A model generated the notes under the pieces. That model was not told the DNA's origin. It was given only the letters and a program-made list of their open reading frames with translations, and did no database searches. Shown here one piece after another: positions 44,601 through 59,600 of a DNA stretch of 64,000 bases. Both the position numbers and the translations under genes were made by a program. Each line of letters opens with the position of its first letter. Position 1 is the first letter of the stretch. This DNA comes from Chiridota heheva (lineage: Eukaryota; Echinodermata; Holothuroidea; Apodida; Chiridotidae), in the NCBI GenBank assembly GCA_020152595.1, contig JAIGNY010003803.1, positions 1,082,001-1,146,000 on the forward strand, given 5' to 3'.

Positions 44601-47600
44601 TTCAAACATGAATAACTTGAAATAGGAATAAGATTTGGGCTTGCTGTTTTTGGTAGTTACTTAAGATTTGAATCCTCTATCAAATGAAATGAGAATTGTA
44701 TCAGACTTAATGTCTCCTTTAAGATTAATTGATTGTGGCAGAGAGGCTTTATTATATCAACCAAAGTTAACCCTTACACGACCAAAATGTTCAAAATGTG
44801 ACTGCAATTTTTTCTCTTTAAAATTAATTTTCACAACTTTCCTTTCATTTTCTATATGTTTGATTTATATAAATGCTAAGACTAACTTTTTAATAAAAAA
44901 ATTCAAAATAAAGAAAATATTGACATAAATATGCAAATTTTAGGCAAAATTTGATAATTTTTTTGAGTTTATATCATCTCTTGTGAATGATAAAAATGGA
45001 GGAATTTTTTTACATATCTAGATTATTTGTGAAATTTCCTTTATTTTGACACCAGTCTAAATTGATTTTCTTCTCAAAGCAAAACATGCAAAAACAATGA
45101 AAATGAAGAAAAAATCATCACCCCGTATTTACTAGCGAAAACGAAACTGCGCATTCGGTTTGGTTTTCGAACCTGGGTTGCTCACGTGAAGTCCCATACG
45201 CATACTGCTACACTATGCTGCCTATGAGTAGATGTGGGTTTGTTTTAATACTTTTATTCAGTGTGGATTTTGATAACAATTGAAAATTGAGGAATTCTCA
45301 TTCCAACGATATATGATACCAATGATACCATGATCCCTTCTGTGGGTCCATTTTCAGGCAAAAGCAAACAAAATAATTTTTGAAAATTGGACATGTCCAT
45401 GCGATTCTCAAACCCTAATCAAAATTGTCAATTTATTGAAGAACTATTCAATCTCTTTCAAATGATACCAAATCTTTAAGTCTTAAAAGGACAAAACATG
45501 AACAAAAAAGGTGCAGCTGAATAGAAACAAAGTGGTGAAACAGTATATTAGACATGAAGGAGAGACATCCATTAGCTCAATTTTTGATGTAAAATGTTTT
45601 TTAAGATTAGGTGGGGGTCAAAAGAAAGGGGTGGGTGTGGAATGAGAGGAACAATCAAATGCTCACCTTGTCCTTCAGATCAATTAATTCCTGCTCTGTA
45701 ATTTTCCATGGATGGCTCTGTTTAGTCTCACCCTTTGCCATGTTCAATGTAAAGGGTTTTACAAACTCCCCAAACCTCTGAATACTGTTAAATGAAAAGA
45801 AAAGAACAGGAAGGTTCAGGGATCGACAAATCATTCATCCGGTTGCCCGGACAACCACAATAATATCCGGGGAGCCAAAAGTTTTACAGGGTCTGCTCAC
45901 CCGACAACCAAATATTGAGCAATTTTTATTAGATATATATGCACAGAAATTTCTCAGGGCATTTTCTTTCTGGAAAAAAAAAAGGCAGACTTCAACTTTT
46001 AAGGTACTTGTAGTTTTGTGGAATTTGAATTATTTGGAACATTTTGATTATTAAGCAAGTTTGAAAAACAAACATTTGACCCAAATATATTGCTGATGCA
46101 TTTTCTACATTTTGGCCAAACAGTGACTCTTGTAGTGGATAGGCAGCTACTAGCTGCAATGGGGTCAAATCAAAGCTACGCGAGTAAAGACAATGCTACT
46201 GGGTTCTGAAACGATATACAATTTATATGTGTCAAGCTTTGTAAGCTCTTTCAAAGCCCTGACATTGCTTCCAAACTTCTAGTGTTTTAAACAATCTCAA
46301 GCACTGATGTGAATTTTCAATAATAACTTGCGAGAAAATATGCTTTGCATTTAGTGTAAACTTGGCTAACAAATTTTCTATCCACTTCCCTACAACCACA
46401 AATTCTGCGAGACTATGATTTTATGTCCTTTTGTCAAGTGTTATTACCCGTAAATAAGCAACAAAGTTCTTAGTTCCATTACCACAAATAAAACAAGATA
46501 TGAGGCTTGGTCAACTACAGAACTTGTTAGTGCATAGGATTTATGCCATCAAAGGACACAAGATATAATTGGATTTTAGGAGGATGTATAAGGTCATTCT
46601 CCAATCAGTTACATGTATGACAGACTGCGGAATGATCCTTTACATTAAACAAGACATACATTTATTGCTGGGTTTGAGTAGTGTAGACTAAAAACTGATA
46701 GGCTGACCTATTTCTCATGTTGTTCAAAAAGTGAATATACACATGTCTACTGATACTTGACGTAATCAAGTATGTAATGTCTTGCCACTTACCTCTCCTT
46801 CTTTGGTTTTTTAGCAATACCTGGGACAATCTCTACGCTGTCATGGTCAATACGGAACTTATTCAACATATTTGCCATGCTATGAAGTAAAAGAAATTGA
46901 TATGGATTTAGAAATTAAAAATTTCCAGTTTGAAGGTTAAGCATGATCCATGTCAAGCATGTCACTTATCCCTGACAGCCATAGATAGAATTTATGCCTC
47001 ACAATAACTAGCTAACAAGAATCATTTTCAAACAGAACTTTGCCAAATTTATGCCTTACAACAACTAGTTCACAGAATCATTTTCAAACAGAACTTTGCC
47101 AAATTTATACCTCACAACAACTAGTTAACAAGAATCATTTTAAAACAGAACTTTGCCAAATTTATGCCTCACAACAACTAGTTAACAAGAATCATTTTCA
47201 AACAGAACTTTGCCAAACTTATGCCTAACAACAACTAGTTCACAAGAATCATTTTCAAACAGAACTTTGCCAAATTTATGCCTCACAACAACGAGTTAAC
47301 AAAAATCATTTTCAAACAGAACTTTGCCAAAGTTATGCCTCACAACAACTAGTTAACAAGAATCATTTTCAAACAGAGCTTTGCCAAATTTATGCCTCAC
47401 AACAACTAGTTAACAAGAATCATTTTCAAACAGAGCTTTGCCAAATTTATGCCTCACAACAACTAGTTAACAAGAATCATTTTCAAACAGAACTTTTCCG
47501 AATTTATACCTCACAACAACTAGTTCACAAGAATCATTTTCAAACACAACTTTACCATATTTATGCCTAACAACAACTAGTTAACAAAAATCATTTTCAA

Positions 47601-50600
47601 ATAGAACTTTGCCAAATTTATGCCTAACAACAACTAGTTTACAAGAATCAGAATCATTTTCAAACACAAGTTTACCAAATTGGTGCCTCACAACAACTAG
47701 TTAACAAGAATCCATTTTTAAACAGAACTTTGCCAAATTTATGCCTCACAACAACTAGTTAACAAGAATCATTTTAAAACAGAACTTTGCCGAATTTATG
47801 CCTCACAACAACTAATTCAGAAGAATCATTTTCAAACACAACTTCGCCAAATTTATACCTCACAACAACTAGTTAACAAAAATCATTTTCAAACAGAACT
47901 TTGCCAAAATTTGTGTCTCACAACAACTAGTTAACAAAAATCATTTTCAAACAGAACTTTGCTGAATTTATGCCTCACAACAACTAGTTAACAAGAATCA
48001 TTTTTAAAGGGAACTTTCCCGAATTAATACCTCACAACAACTAGTTCACAAGAATCATTTTCAAACACAACTTTGCCAAATTTAGGTCTCACAACTAGTT
48101 AACAAGAATCATTTTCAAACAGAACTTTGCCAAATTTAGGCCTCACAACAATTAGTTTACAAGGATCATTTTCAAACAGAACTTTCCCGAATTTATGCCT
48201 CACAACAACTAGTTAACAAGAATCATTTTCAAACACAACTTTGCCAAATTTAGGCCTCACAACTAGTTAACAAGAATCATTTTCAAACAGAACTTTGCCA
48301 AATTTAGGCCTCACAACAACTAGTTCACAAGGATCATTTTCAAACAGAACTTTCCCGAATTTATGCCTCACAACAACTAGTTCACAAAAATCATTTTCAA
48401 ACACAACTTTCCCGAATTTATGCCTCACAACAACTACTCAACAACAAGTAGTTAACAAGAATCATTTTCAAACACAACTATCCCGAATTTATACCTCACA
48501 ACAACTAGTTCACAAGAATCATTTTCAAACAGAACTTTGCCAAATTTATGCCTCACAACAACTAGTCCACAAGAATCATTTTCAAACAGAACTTTGCTGA
48601 ATTTATGCCTCACAACAACAAGTTCACAAGAATCATTTTCATACACAACTTTGCCATATTTATGCCTCACAACAACTAGTTACCAAAAATCATTTTCAAA
48701 CAGAACTTTGCCAAATTTATGCCCCACAACAATTACTTAATAAGAATCATTTTCAAACAGAACTTTGCCAAATTGATGCTTCACAACAACTAGTTAACAA
48801 GAATCATTTTCAAACAGAGCTTTGCCAAATTTATGCCTCACAACAACTAGTTCACAAGAATAATTTTCAAAGAGAACTTTGCATAAAAGTGTGGGCTTTG
48901 TTTCTTGCAAATCCATTAAACCTAACAAGACCCCATCTCAATTGAATATTAGTCATTTTCACTATAGATGAATGCTCTTCAGGGTACATTCAAACAGAAA
49001 CAATCTTCATACACTGCACAAGGAAGTATCAATATCATAAAGAGTAATGGATAGTTTGCAATTAAAGTGAATTGCAAAATTAGTCAATTATTCTTGGAAT
49101 TTTAAAATTTGAAACCTCCCTCTCATTTAAAACATTCCATTCCACCAATCACTCATCTTACTTTTTCTTTTCATTGTTCAGCTCCTCTTTCTTGCCGCCA
49201 GTGTATATCTTTAGCTTGCACTTATCCCAGTACGACTTCTGCGTAAGGAGGAAGGGTACAAGAAGGGTGAGACCTGCAAAATAAGGAGGAGTTTAGTGGC
49301 CAGAAATATCTATGTAAAAAATCTACAATGATATTTTGTTCAGTTTAGGAGATACCTAATTTTGAAAGTGTTAATTTTATTTTAAAATGACTGGTGTAGA
49401 AAGTCTACTTAGTATGAAACTGAGTATAGAGGATGAAACACAACTGTTAAGAAGCTATAATGATTTCTTGTTCTGTTTAGCAGAGACTTTTGAGGAATGT
49501 AAGGCTGTGATGTCACTGCTAGTCTGATTTCAGTCATTTCTACTTATATGTGATAGAAGTTAAAATTTGAATACCTCCTTTGATGAACCAAGATTTTTGA
49601 ACACTTTTCTTTACTCCACTCGGGCAAAAAACCCTTAACCTTCAAATGCAAATATGCTGATAGTATTTTACTTCTTGTCCACTTTACACTTTGGAAACTC
49701 TCAGCCAACATGCCCCAAAAATGTATTAATTACAAACTAAATTTCAAATAGCAAATACTTTATAAACCATTTCAAACCAACGCCAGAGGAAAAGTTGTAA
49801 GCAACAATGCTTGTGTGTATTACCTTCATTCATGATGTAGAATGCACAGATGATTAGCATTTGAAAGCATTTCTTTTTATACGCTTGGTCGCATACCCTT
49901 TGTGAATTGTGCAGACACCAAGAATTTCCCACTATTTGAATGGTAGATTTGTGCAGACGGACAAGAATCTCCCACTATTTGAAAGGTAGATTTGTGCAGA
50001 CGGACAAGAATCTCCCACTATTTGAATAGTAGATTTGTGCAGACGGCCAAGAATCTCCCACTATTTAAATGGTAGATTTGTGCAGACGGACAAGAATCTC
50101 CCACTATTTGAATAGTAGATTTGTGCAGACGGCCAAGAATCTCTCACTATTTGAATGGTAGATTTGTGCAGACGGACAAGAATCTCCCACTATTTGAATA
50201 GTAGATTTGTGCAGACGGCCAAGAATCTCTCACTATTTGAATAGTAGATTTGTGCAGACGGCCAAGAATCTCTCACTATTTGAATGGTAGATTTGTGCAG
50301 ACAGCCAAGAATCTCTCACTATTTGAATAGTAGATTTGTGCAGACGGCCAAGAATCTCCCACTATTTGAAAGGTAGATTTTGCAGACGGACAAGAAACTA
50401 TTTGAATAGTAGATTTGTGCAGACGGCCAAGAATCTCTCACTATTTGAATAGTAGATTTGTGCAGACGGCCAAGAATCTCCCACTATTTGAAAGGTAGAT
50501 TTGTGCAGACGGACAAGAATCTCCCACTATTTGAATAGTAGATTTGTGCAGACGGCCAAGAATCTCCCACTATTTAAATGGTAGATTTGTGCAGACGGAC

Positions 50601-53600
50601 AAGAATCTCCCACTATTTGAATAGTAGATTTGTGCAGACGGCCAAGAATCTCTCACTATTTGAATAGTAGATTTGTGCAGACGGCCAAGAATCTCTCACT
50701 ATTTGAATGGTAGATTTGTGCAGACAGCCAAGAAACTCTCACTATTTGAATGGTGGATAAGATTCCCCCAGTATACCATTGGTCCATAATAGTCCTGCCA
50801 AATTCGGACAAGTAACATCATTCAAATTATTTTTCCTGAAATTTGCCAATTCTGATTTCGAATGGTCTACAGACAAGGAAACTAAGTAATCTCAGTCAAA
50901 CAATGGGCTTTGATCTGACTGGATTCACTCACCTCCATCATCAAACAACCACCAGACGTCCACCCTCCCTTTTGGTCCTTTACCCTGGAATTTCTGCATA
51001 GACTTGATGACCTCATTGATGGGCTTGCCCTTGATGAGAGCCGTGCTATCAATAAGTGGCTTTTTGACCTCATCTTTGCCATGGTGATCAGGGTCGGACA
51101 CCTCCACACTTATCTCAATAGAACTCATATTGTTACTCGCTGCACCCTCTTCATTTGTGGATGTGGCAGCAGCTAGAAAGGGAAAAAAAACATCTGATTT
51201 ATAGATGGGTTTGACAATTATTGAAGGGTTGGTCTGTTATTGTACCAACTGGTTCGCTCTGGTTGGAAGAGTGCCCACACTTACGCCGGCAACCCAGGGT
51301 CGGGTTATACTGGAGACTTAAAAATGAGACATGTTGCTTTTTCTTCTGACACTCAGAGGGCAGGGAAATATTGTGGTTGGTTACATGTTGCACCATTATT
51401 GGCAGCACCAGCACTTGGCGTCTTACGCGGACTTAAGAACGGTCATAGTCATGATTGGCAGCACCAGCACTTGGCGCCTTACTGGGACTTGACAATGGTC
51501 AAGGTCATGATTGGCAGCACCAGCACTTGGCGTCTTATGGGAGTTTGACAACGGTCATGGTCATGATTGGCAGCACCAGTACTTGGCGCCTTACGGGGAC
51601 TTGAGAACGGTCAAGGTCATGATTGGCAGCACCAGCACTTGGCGTCTTACGGGGACTTGAGAATGGTCATGGTCATGATTGGCAGCACCAGCACTTGGCG
51701 TCTTATGGGAACTTGACAATGGTCATGATTGGCAGCACCAGCACTTGGCGTCTTATGGGAACTTGACAACGGTCATGGTCATGATTGGCAGCACCAGCAC
51801 TTGGCGCCTTATGGGAACTTGAGAACGGTCATGGTCATGATTGGCAGCACCAGTACTTGGCATCTTACGGGGACTTGAGAACGGTCATGGTCATGATTGG
51901 TAGCACCAGCACTTGGCGCCATACGGGGACTTGAGAACTGTCATGGTCATGATTGGCAGCACCAGCACTTGGCGTCTTACGGGGACTTGAGAACGGTCAT
52001 GGTCATGATTGGCAGCATCAGCATTTGGCGTCTTACGGGGACTTGAGAACGGTCATGGTCATGATTGGCAGCACCAGCACTTGGCGTCTTACGTGGACTT
52101 GAGAACGGTCATGGTCATGATTGGCAGCACCAGCACTTGGCGTCTTACGTGGACTTGAGAACTGTCATGGTCATGATTGGCAGCATCAGCACTTGGCGTC
52201 TTATGGGAACTTGAGAACGGTCATAGTCATGATTGGCAGCACCAGCACTTGGCGTCTTACGGGGACTTAAGAACGGTCATGGTCATGATTGGCAGCACCA
52301 GCATTTGGCGTCTTACAGGGACTTGAGAACGGTCATGGTCATGATTGGCAGCACCAGCACTTGGCGTCTTACGTGGACTTGAGAACGGTCATGGTCATGA
52401 TTGGCAGCACCAGCACTTGGCGTCTTACGGGGACTTGAGAACGGTCATGGTCATGATTGGCAGCACCAGCACTTGGCGTCTTACGGGGACTTGAGAACGG
52501 TCATGGTCATGATTGGCGGCACCAGCACTTGGCGTCTTACAGGGATTTGAGAACGGTCATGGTCATGATTGGCAGCACCAGCACTTGGGGTCTTACAGGG
52601 ACTTAAAAACGGTCATTGTCATGATTGGCAGCACCAGCACTTGGCTTCTTACGGGGACTTGAGAACGGTCATGGTCATGATTGGCAGCACCAGCACTTGG
52701 CGTCTTACGGGGACTTGAGAACGGTCATGGTCATGATTGGCAGCACCAGCACTTGGCGTCTTACGGGGACTTGAGAACGGTCATGGTCATGATTTGTGTG
52801 GAGGGTTGGCTTTTTTGTAAAGTACTGTACATGTGCCTTTGAATGTGATATATAAGTACCACATATTTTGATATGTATTTTTTTGAAGAGGCTTAAAAGT
52901 TTGATAAAAAGTTATGTCAAATGTGTCATAAGTTTGGGATGTGTTTATTAGTGAGCTCTATTTTATGTGAAAAGTAATATAGAAAATTGTAAGAGGATAT
53001 AAAGCTATGAAATGTAGGATGAGCAAACGTAGACGGGCAAGGATAGTGGAAGGTAGGTAGGGCTTCAAACGGATAGTAGGTAAATAATCATATGCAGCTG
53101 CAATATTGGTCATACTGGTTGTGAGAATTCTTCTTAATACAAGTCTGCAGTAGAATTTACTTGCAAAACGTTTTGATTAAGGATGGCTTTTGTAACTTAG
53201 CTCCTCGAAATATATTATGGACTTAGGATTTTCTTTGTTCGGTTTGTGCTTGTTTAATGGCACTTTCTCTGTGATGGACTGGGGTCCCGTACAGGAGACC
53301 AGGGATAAGCACCGGCCCTAATGGCTTGAATGGATTTAACTTTAACTTTAATGGCACTTACACAGCAAATGTAATGTGCCAGAAGGATTAGGAAGATTTG
53401 GAGATGAAAAAGCCACCCAGAAATAGTGGAAGCAAGGGGATTTTAGAAATACTTAAGTCTCAAAATTTTCAAGCCTACAATCCTAGACAAAACTGTTGGT
53501 AAACTTGACAGATCTTTGTATTTTGAAATATTTTTTTTTGAATATCTAACCATTTCAGCCATTTTGACCATTTCTGCCATTCCCCTATTCAATGATGTCC

Positions 53601-56600
53601 TCAAATGCAGAACCATAATTCCAGGAGGGACATTAGAGACTTCCCCCTCTACTTTAAGTCATAAGCTATAAATAAAGTACATAGTTTTTGAACAATTTTA
53701 TTTCTTGCCAGGAAATATTTTAATTTATGGTGTGCATATTGATTCAAACAGCTGTGAGAGGGAGGGGATGCCCGAACCCCACCCTATTGAGGGATCTTCC
53801 CACAGCTTCTCGACACACAAACAGCTGTGAGAGGGAGGGGATGCCCGAACCCCACCCTATTGAGGGATCTTCCCACAGCTTCTCGACACACAAACAGCTG
53901 TGAGAGGGAGGGGATGCCCGAACCCCACCCTATTGAGGGATCTTCCCACAGCTTCTCGACACACAAACAGCTGTAAGAGGGAGGAGATGCTTGAACCCCA
54001 CCCTATTGAGGGATCTTCCCACATCGACACACAAACAGCTGTAAGAGGAGGAGATGCTTGAACCCCACCCTATTGAGGGATCTTCCCACAGCTTCTCGAC
54101 ACACAAACAGCTGTAAGAGGGAGGAGATGCTTGAACCCCACCCTATTGAGGGATCTTCCCACAGCTTCTCGATGCACAAACAGCTTTGTCCAAGCATGAA
54201 GAATTGCCTCCTATAGAATAATCCCATATGTATATGAAACCTTTTCAAACTTTCCACCACACATGAGCAAGGGAGCAGGCTGTTGCAAATAGTTCTGCGT
54301 GTGCATAGAAAATTTCCTAGAATCTAACTTTCAAAACTCTGTTCAGAGAAGCTATAAGTAAAAGGAAATTCCTCATTGCCCTTAAAAACAATAAGCATAA
54401 AGAATTCTTCCCTCAAAATAAGTTCAATGGACACTTTTAAGGCTAATGAAATTTCAAATCACCTCGTTATTCAAGTAAATGGGCAAATTGTGCCATTTTA
54501 CTGAGTAGGAACTGAAATTAAATAGAATTTAAAATATATTAGGAGACTGAAATCGAAGTATTATTCAATTGCTTTTTCTTGTTTGCTTTAGGTGAACATT
54601 TCTTGCAAAGTCTGTTCTGCAGTATTAATGGTCTATGAACAGGTACATAAGATAACAGTTCAACCATGTGCCGAAAAGAGCATTTTTCAAATATTTAAAA
54701 GATGTGATGTCTGAATAGGAATACACCTCAAAATGCTTTTGTTTTTCTTTACATTTTCCCCCTTAATTTTAGACCTTCAAAATGCTTTCTCCAGCTTGAG
54801 GTTGGTTAGAGATGGTAAATCAAATTCCTTTGATTAAAATGATCTTCGCTTTTTCAAAGAGAAATGGCAGAGGGTTAAAAAAACTAAAGGATTTACATAA
54901 GAAAATAGAAACTATGTCCCGTTCATACATCTCAAGAGTAACACAATCATTGCATATTTGCAAAAACATATTCATAAAGCTGTCAAATGGTCAATTTTTA
55001 ACCGATTTTGATGAAATACATTGCTTTCTTTAAGCTTGTACTCGATATTATTCGATTTAGATAATGTTGCCTCAACCGAGCCACATACCTTTAAATATAA
55101 ACATATTTGCTTTCTGGCTATTTCTTCCTCAACATATGCAAAATTGAAATATAATACATCAATAGCATCCTAACATACAACATGCCTTACATGCTCCTTA
55201 CTAGATGGAAGATAGAATGTGGTAGTCCACAAAGATCAAGACCTTACCTTGCTCCTGCAGTGTATTCCATACAGTGGAATTATTTAAAGCTTCTGACACA
55301 TCGAACCCTTCCTTTATTCTAAATATTGCAACACCCAGGTGAAGATCAAATGCATCACTGAATAAAAATAAAAATAAATAAATCACTATTTGATATGATG
55401 TAATAACTTTTATTTAACTTAGTTGATAGGAGAGGGGGTGAGAGTAAAACTATTACAGGTTATGTTTCTATTCTTGTACATAATTCATTGATGTATCTAC
55501 AATCAATTTTGATAAGTAATGTAATTTGATATTTATCTTCTTCTGTTTTTGTTTAATTGATATGTTCTTGTACAGGAATTTGCTTTATTAGGTTTCCTGC
55601 ACATTCTATTTCTATTCCTTTCTATTCCTCTTTCTATTTCTTTTATAATTATGTAATGTTAACTTATACAAACTTGTAGGAACTTTCAGGAACTTATATA
55701 GCGCCGCTAGTATTAAAATAATAATTTGCAGCGCTGTACATACACAAAAAATACACATACTGTATATACACACATACATACATATCCACACATGCATGCA
55801 TATATATATACAAAGGTAACATAATGGTGAAGTTTAGCACAAAGTAAATAAGTTTTTAAACCTTACTTGTGTTTCTAAGATTTAATGGAAGGGAATTCCA
55901 AAGAAATGGGGCAGCATGACAGAGGTCCTATTGACTTGGTGCATTGGTATTCTATATTTGTTTTGGTGTGGTGATTAACATAAGATGGTTTCTACAGGGC
56001 TTATTTGTAATGAATAGGTGATTAACACAAAATGGTTTATGCAGGGTTATCTGTAATCAATAGGTGATTAACATAAGATGGTTTCTACAGGGGTTATCTG
56101 TAATGAATAGGTGATTAACATAAGATGGTTTCTACAGGGGTTATCTGTAATGAATAGGTGATTAACATAAGATGGTTTCTACAGGGGTTATCTGTACTCA
56201 ATAGGTGATTAACATAAGATGGTTTCTACAGGGGTTATCTGTAATCAATAGGTGATTAACATAAGATGGTTTCTACAGGGGTTATCTGTAATGAATAGGT
56301 GATTAACATAAGATAGTTTCTAAGGGAGTTATCTGTAATCAATAGGTGATTAACATAAGATGGTTTCTACAGGGCTTATCTGTAATCAATAACTGATTAA
56401 CATAAGATGGTTTCTACAGGGGTTATCTGTAATCAATAAGTGATTAACATAAGATGGTTTCTACAGGGGTTATCTGTAATGAATAGGTGATTGACATCAG
56501 ATGGTTTCTACAGGGCTTATCTGTAATCAATAGGTGATTAACATAAGATGGTTTCTACAGGGCTTATCTGTAAACAATAGGTGATTAACATAAGATGGTG

Positions 56601-59600
56601 CCAATACAACTCTAGCTTTGCAGGGAAGTAAAATACATTTTTAGTTAATTCTATGTTCAACCTTGAGCCAGTGCAAATCTTTAAGAATGGGTGTTATGTG
56701 CTGAGATTTACTCATTTAGAGTCAAAATTTGAGTTGATAACTTTAAACTAGCGCTGTGCCGGATCCCGGTAGTCACGTAAGTTCTGGTATCCAGATCCCG
56801 GTATTGTGCAATCCCTACCGCATTAGGATTTGTAACTACAACCGGGAATCCCAGGAATGATAAAAGGTGTTGTAAAAACCTTATCTTTCCCGTTTTTTTG
56901 AAAAAAATATTAAGTAAATATATGTCAAAAAAACATGTTTTGTCTTCTTTTCTTATTTTTTCAAAATGTAGAAACAACTTACTGTTACAAAATTCAAGTC
57001 AATTTGAACATTTGGCAAGCACCCAAGTCAGTTATAACTTTATCAATCATGAACAAACTTTTAAGTCACGATGGTAACAAAAAGACCCAAGTTTCGTGGA
57101 GTTTCTAGATATCAAATTACGAAATTCTCTTGAATCTGAGTAAGTTTTCATGTGGTTATTCCACACATTCTTTTTAGTCATTCAACAATAAAAACCCTCC
57201 AATAAAAGTGTAATTTCATATAGGCTTTTTGATGCCACAAGCAAATTCACATATCAGCATTAACACACTCATAGACCACTTACAGTTATAACACTAGGCC
57301 CAAGTTCAAAAACAAAAATTCATATGGTATGGAATACCTCTCAAAATGCCCTAAAAAATACCTCAAGTCAGTAAAAATTGGGAACAATGAAGCTCACATC
57401 TTTATTCCTTTACAATATAATTGCCTTGAAAATAACAAAAAGTGTTGTCTGAAATCGCAAATTCAAGTATAAAAATTTACGCGCTCGAATCAAAATAGCG
57501 ACTGCAGGATTTTTATTAAAATGGTTCTACAAATATAGGGGGTGACATTTTAGAATATTTACAGTATACAAACATCAGGTAAATTTTCACTTGGATTCTT
57601 CCATGGGTTGTGGTTCTAGGAAACATTCTTTCAGGACTTTTTTTAAGTTACAGGAGTTTTTTAGATAGAATTGAGCTTTTCATAGACATTATAAAGGATT
57701 TTCATGCTCTTTGTAAGTAAAAAATTTGTTATTCATCAGGGTGTTTCATCAGCGTATTATTCATCAGGGTGTTAATCATCAGGGTGTTATTCATTAGGTG
57801 TTATTCATCAGGGTGTTAATCATCAGGGTGTTATTCATCAGGGTGTAAATCATCGAGGTGTTATTCATTAGGGTGTAAATCATCAAGGTATTATTCATCA
57901 GGGTGTTATTCATCAAAGTGATATTCTTCAGGGTGTTATTCATCAAGGTGTTATTCATCAGGGTGTTATTCATCAGGGTGTTATTCATCAAGGTGTTATT
58001 CATCAAGGTGTTATTCATCAGGGTGTTATTCATCAGGGTTTTATTCATCAGTCTTATTCATCAGGGCGTTATTCATCAGGGTGTTATTCATCAGGGTGTT
58101 ACTCATCAGGGTGTTACTCATCAGGGTGTTATTCATCAGGGTGTTATTCATCAGGGTGTTACTCATCAGGGTGTTACTCATCAGGGTGTTATTCATCAGG
58201 GTGTTATTCATCAGGGTTTTATTCATCAGGGTGTTACTCATCAAGGTCTTATTTATCAGGGTGTTATCAAGGTATTTAGATACATGTTTAGATGTGAATT
58301 TGGCTTTGTGTACTAACATAAGGCAGTGACAGTGCAGGAAGGAATATACATTAGGGGCATCACGGTAGTGGCAACACTACCAGTAGTGAGTAAGCATCAC
58401 TACCAATTGGTAGTACAAAAACGTGACTACCGCACAACGCTACTTCAAACCTTCCACTTAGTGACTCTTCTACTTAGTTACTCTTAAATGCAAAGAATTG
58501 TTAAGTAAAACAGTGTGTACATTTGATAGGTTAACCTATAAATCTTGCATTGTAACATAGCTGGATTGAGGGATGGTGTGTTTGGTGAGCTTTAACAGAG
58601 CCATGGCAACAATGGTCAAATTGTGCACTGTGAGAAGTCAGGTAGAGTGCAGTAGGTAGGTATGCGTTTGGAGAAGGTTATAATAAGATAAGTTAGATAC
58701 AGTTATAGTAGCAGGTATGGTGTAGGAAGGAAATGATTTTTTTCTGGGGAGTTTGTGTGGAGGAGCTCGGCAATAGAGTTAAAGGGATTGAGGAAATGCT
58801 CTGGGGCGGGTGAACAGTGGGCAGTCCATGAGGATGTGCTTGAATGTAAGAGGCCTGTGACAATTATTGCAGTGATGTGGGGGGAGTCAGTAACGAGGTG
58901 GGAATGTGTGAGGTGGGTGTGACCTATTCTGAGGCTAGTTATGTAGACTTAGTCTTTACGGGAGAGGTTGTGGGGTTCGTGGGAATGTAAGGCTGGATGT
59001 TGTGGAATTTGTTATCTGTGTGGGTTTTATCTGTGAAAGTGCATGATTAACCATCATCAATGTTCATTTATTAATATTATCAACCAATAAATTTCCTTTT
59101 TTATGCAAATATTCCAAGATTTACTTCCATCAACAAATGCCACTTGATCTATTTGAATCACAGTGCAGTGTCACAGATTAACCATGATCAGATGACACCT
59201 TGCAACCAATTAAATTGTATTATTCTTGCTACAAATAAATCAATTCTTTGAACGTAAAGTGTCTACAAGAGCATTTTCAAAACAAACTTTCAAGCTTGTT
59301 TGTTCTTCTTGCTGTCCTTTTTCATACATGATGATTTTTTAGTTGCTTTTATTGCTTCCTTTCAAGAAAATTATCGTAAGAAAAGTATTACACTTCTCAC
59401 ATACCATTATGCTTAGTAGAAGAAAGAACAAAAACGCATAAAGAACGTACTGTATAATCCCCACATAATCTTCCACGCATTTTGGATCTGCAGTTGTCCA
59501 ATTCGTTTTGAATCCCATTACCAAGAGATTTGGCTTCATTTTGCCCAAGCCACTAAGCTGTTTGAATATAAAAAGAAGAAATTATACATATTTTGTGACA

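Noticed and set aside
47006..50757. CRISPR-like regular repeats
   Set aside because: Units are contiguous without unique spacers and lie in introns of an animal gene, so they are minisatellites.
57794..58329. Frames with MNNTL or HQGVI periods
   Set aside because: 15 bp repeat read in frame; inside an SLC12 intron and without splice support.
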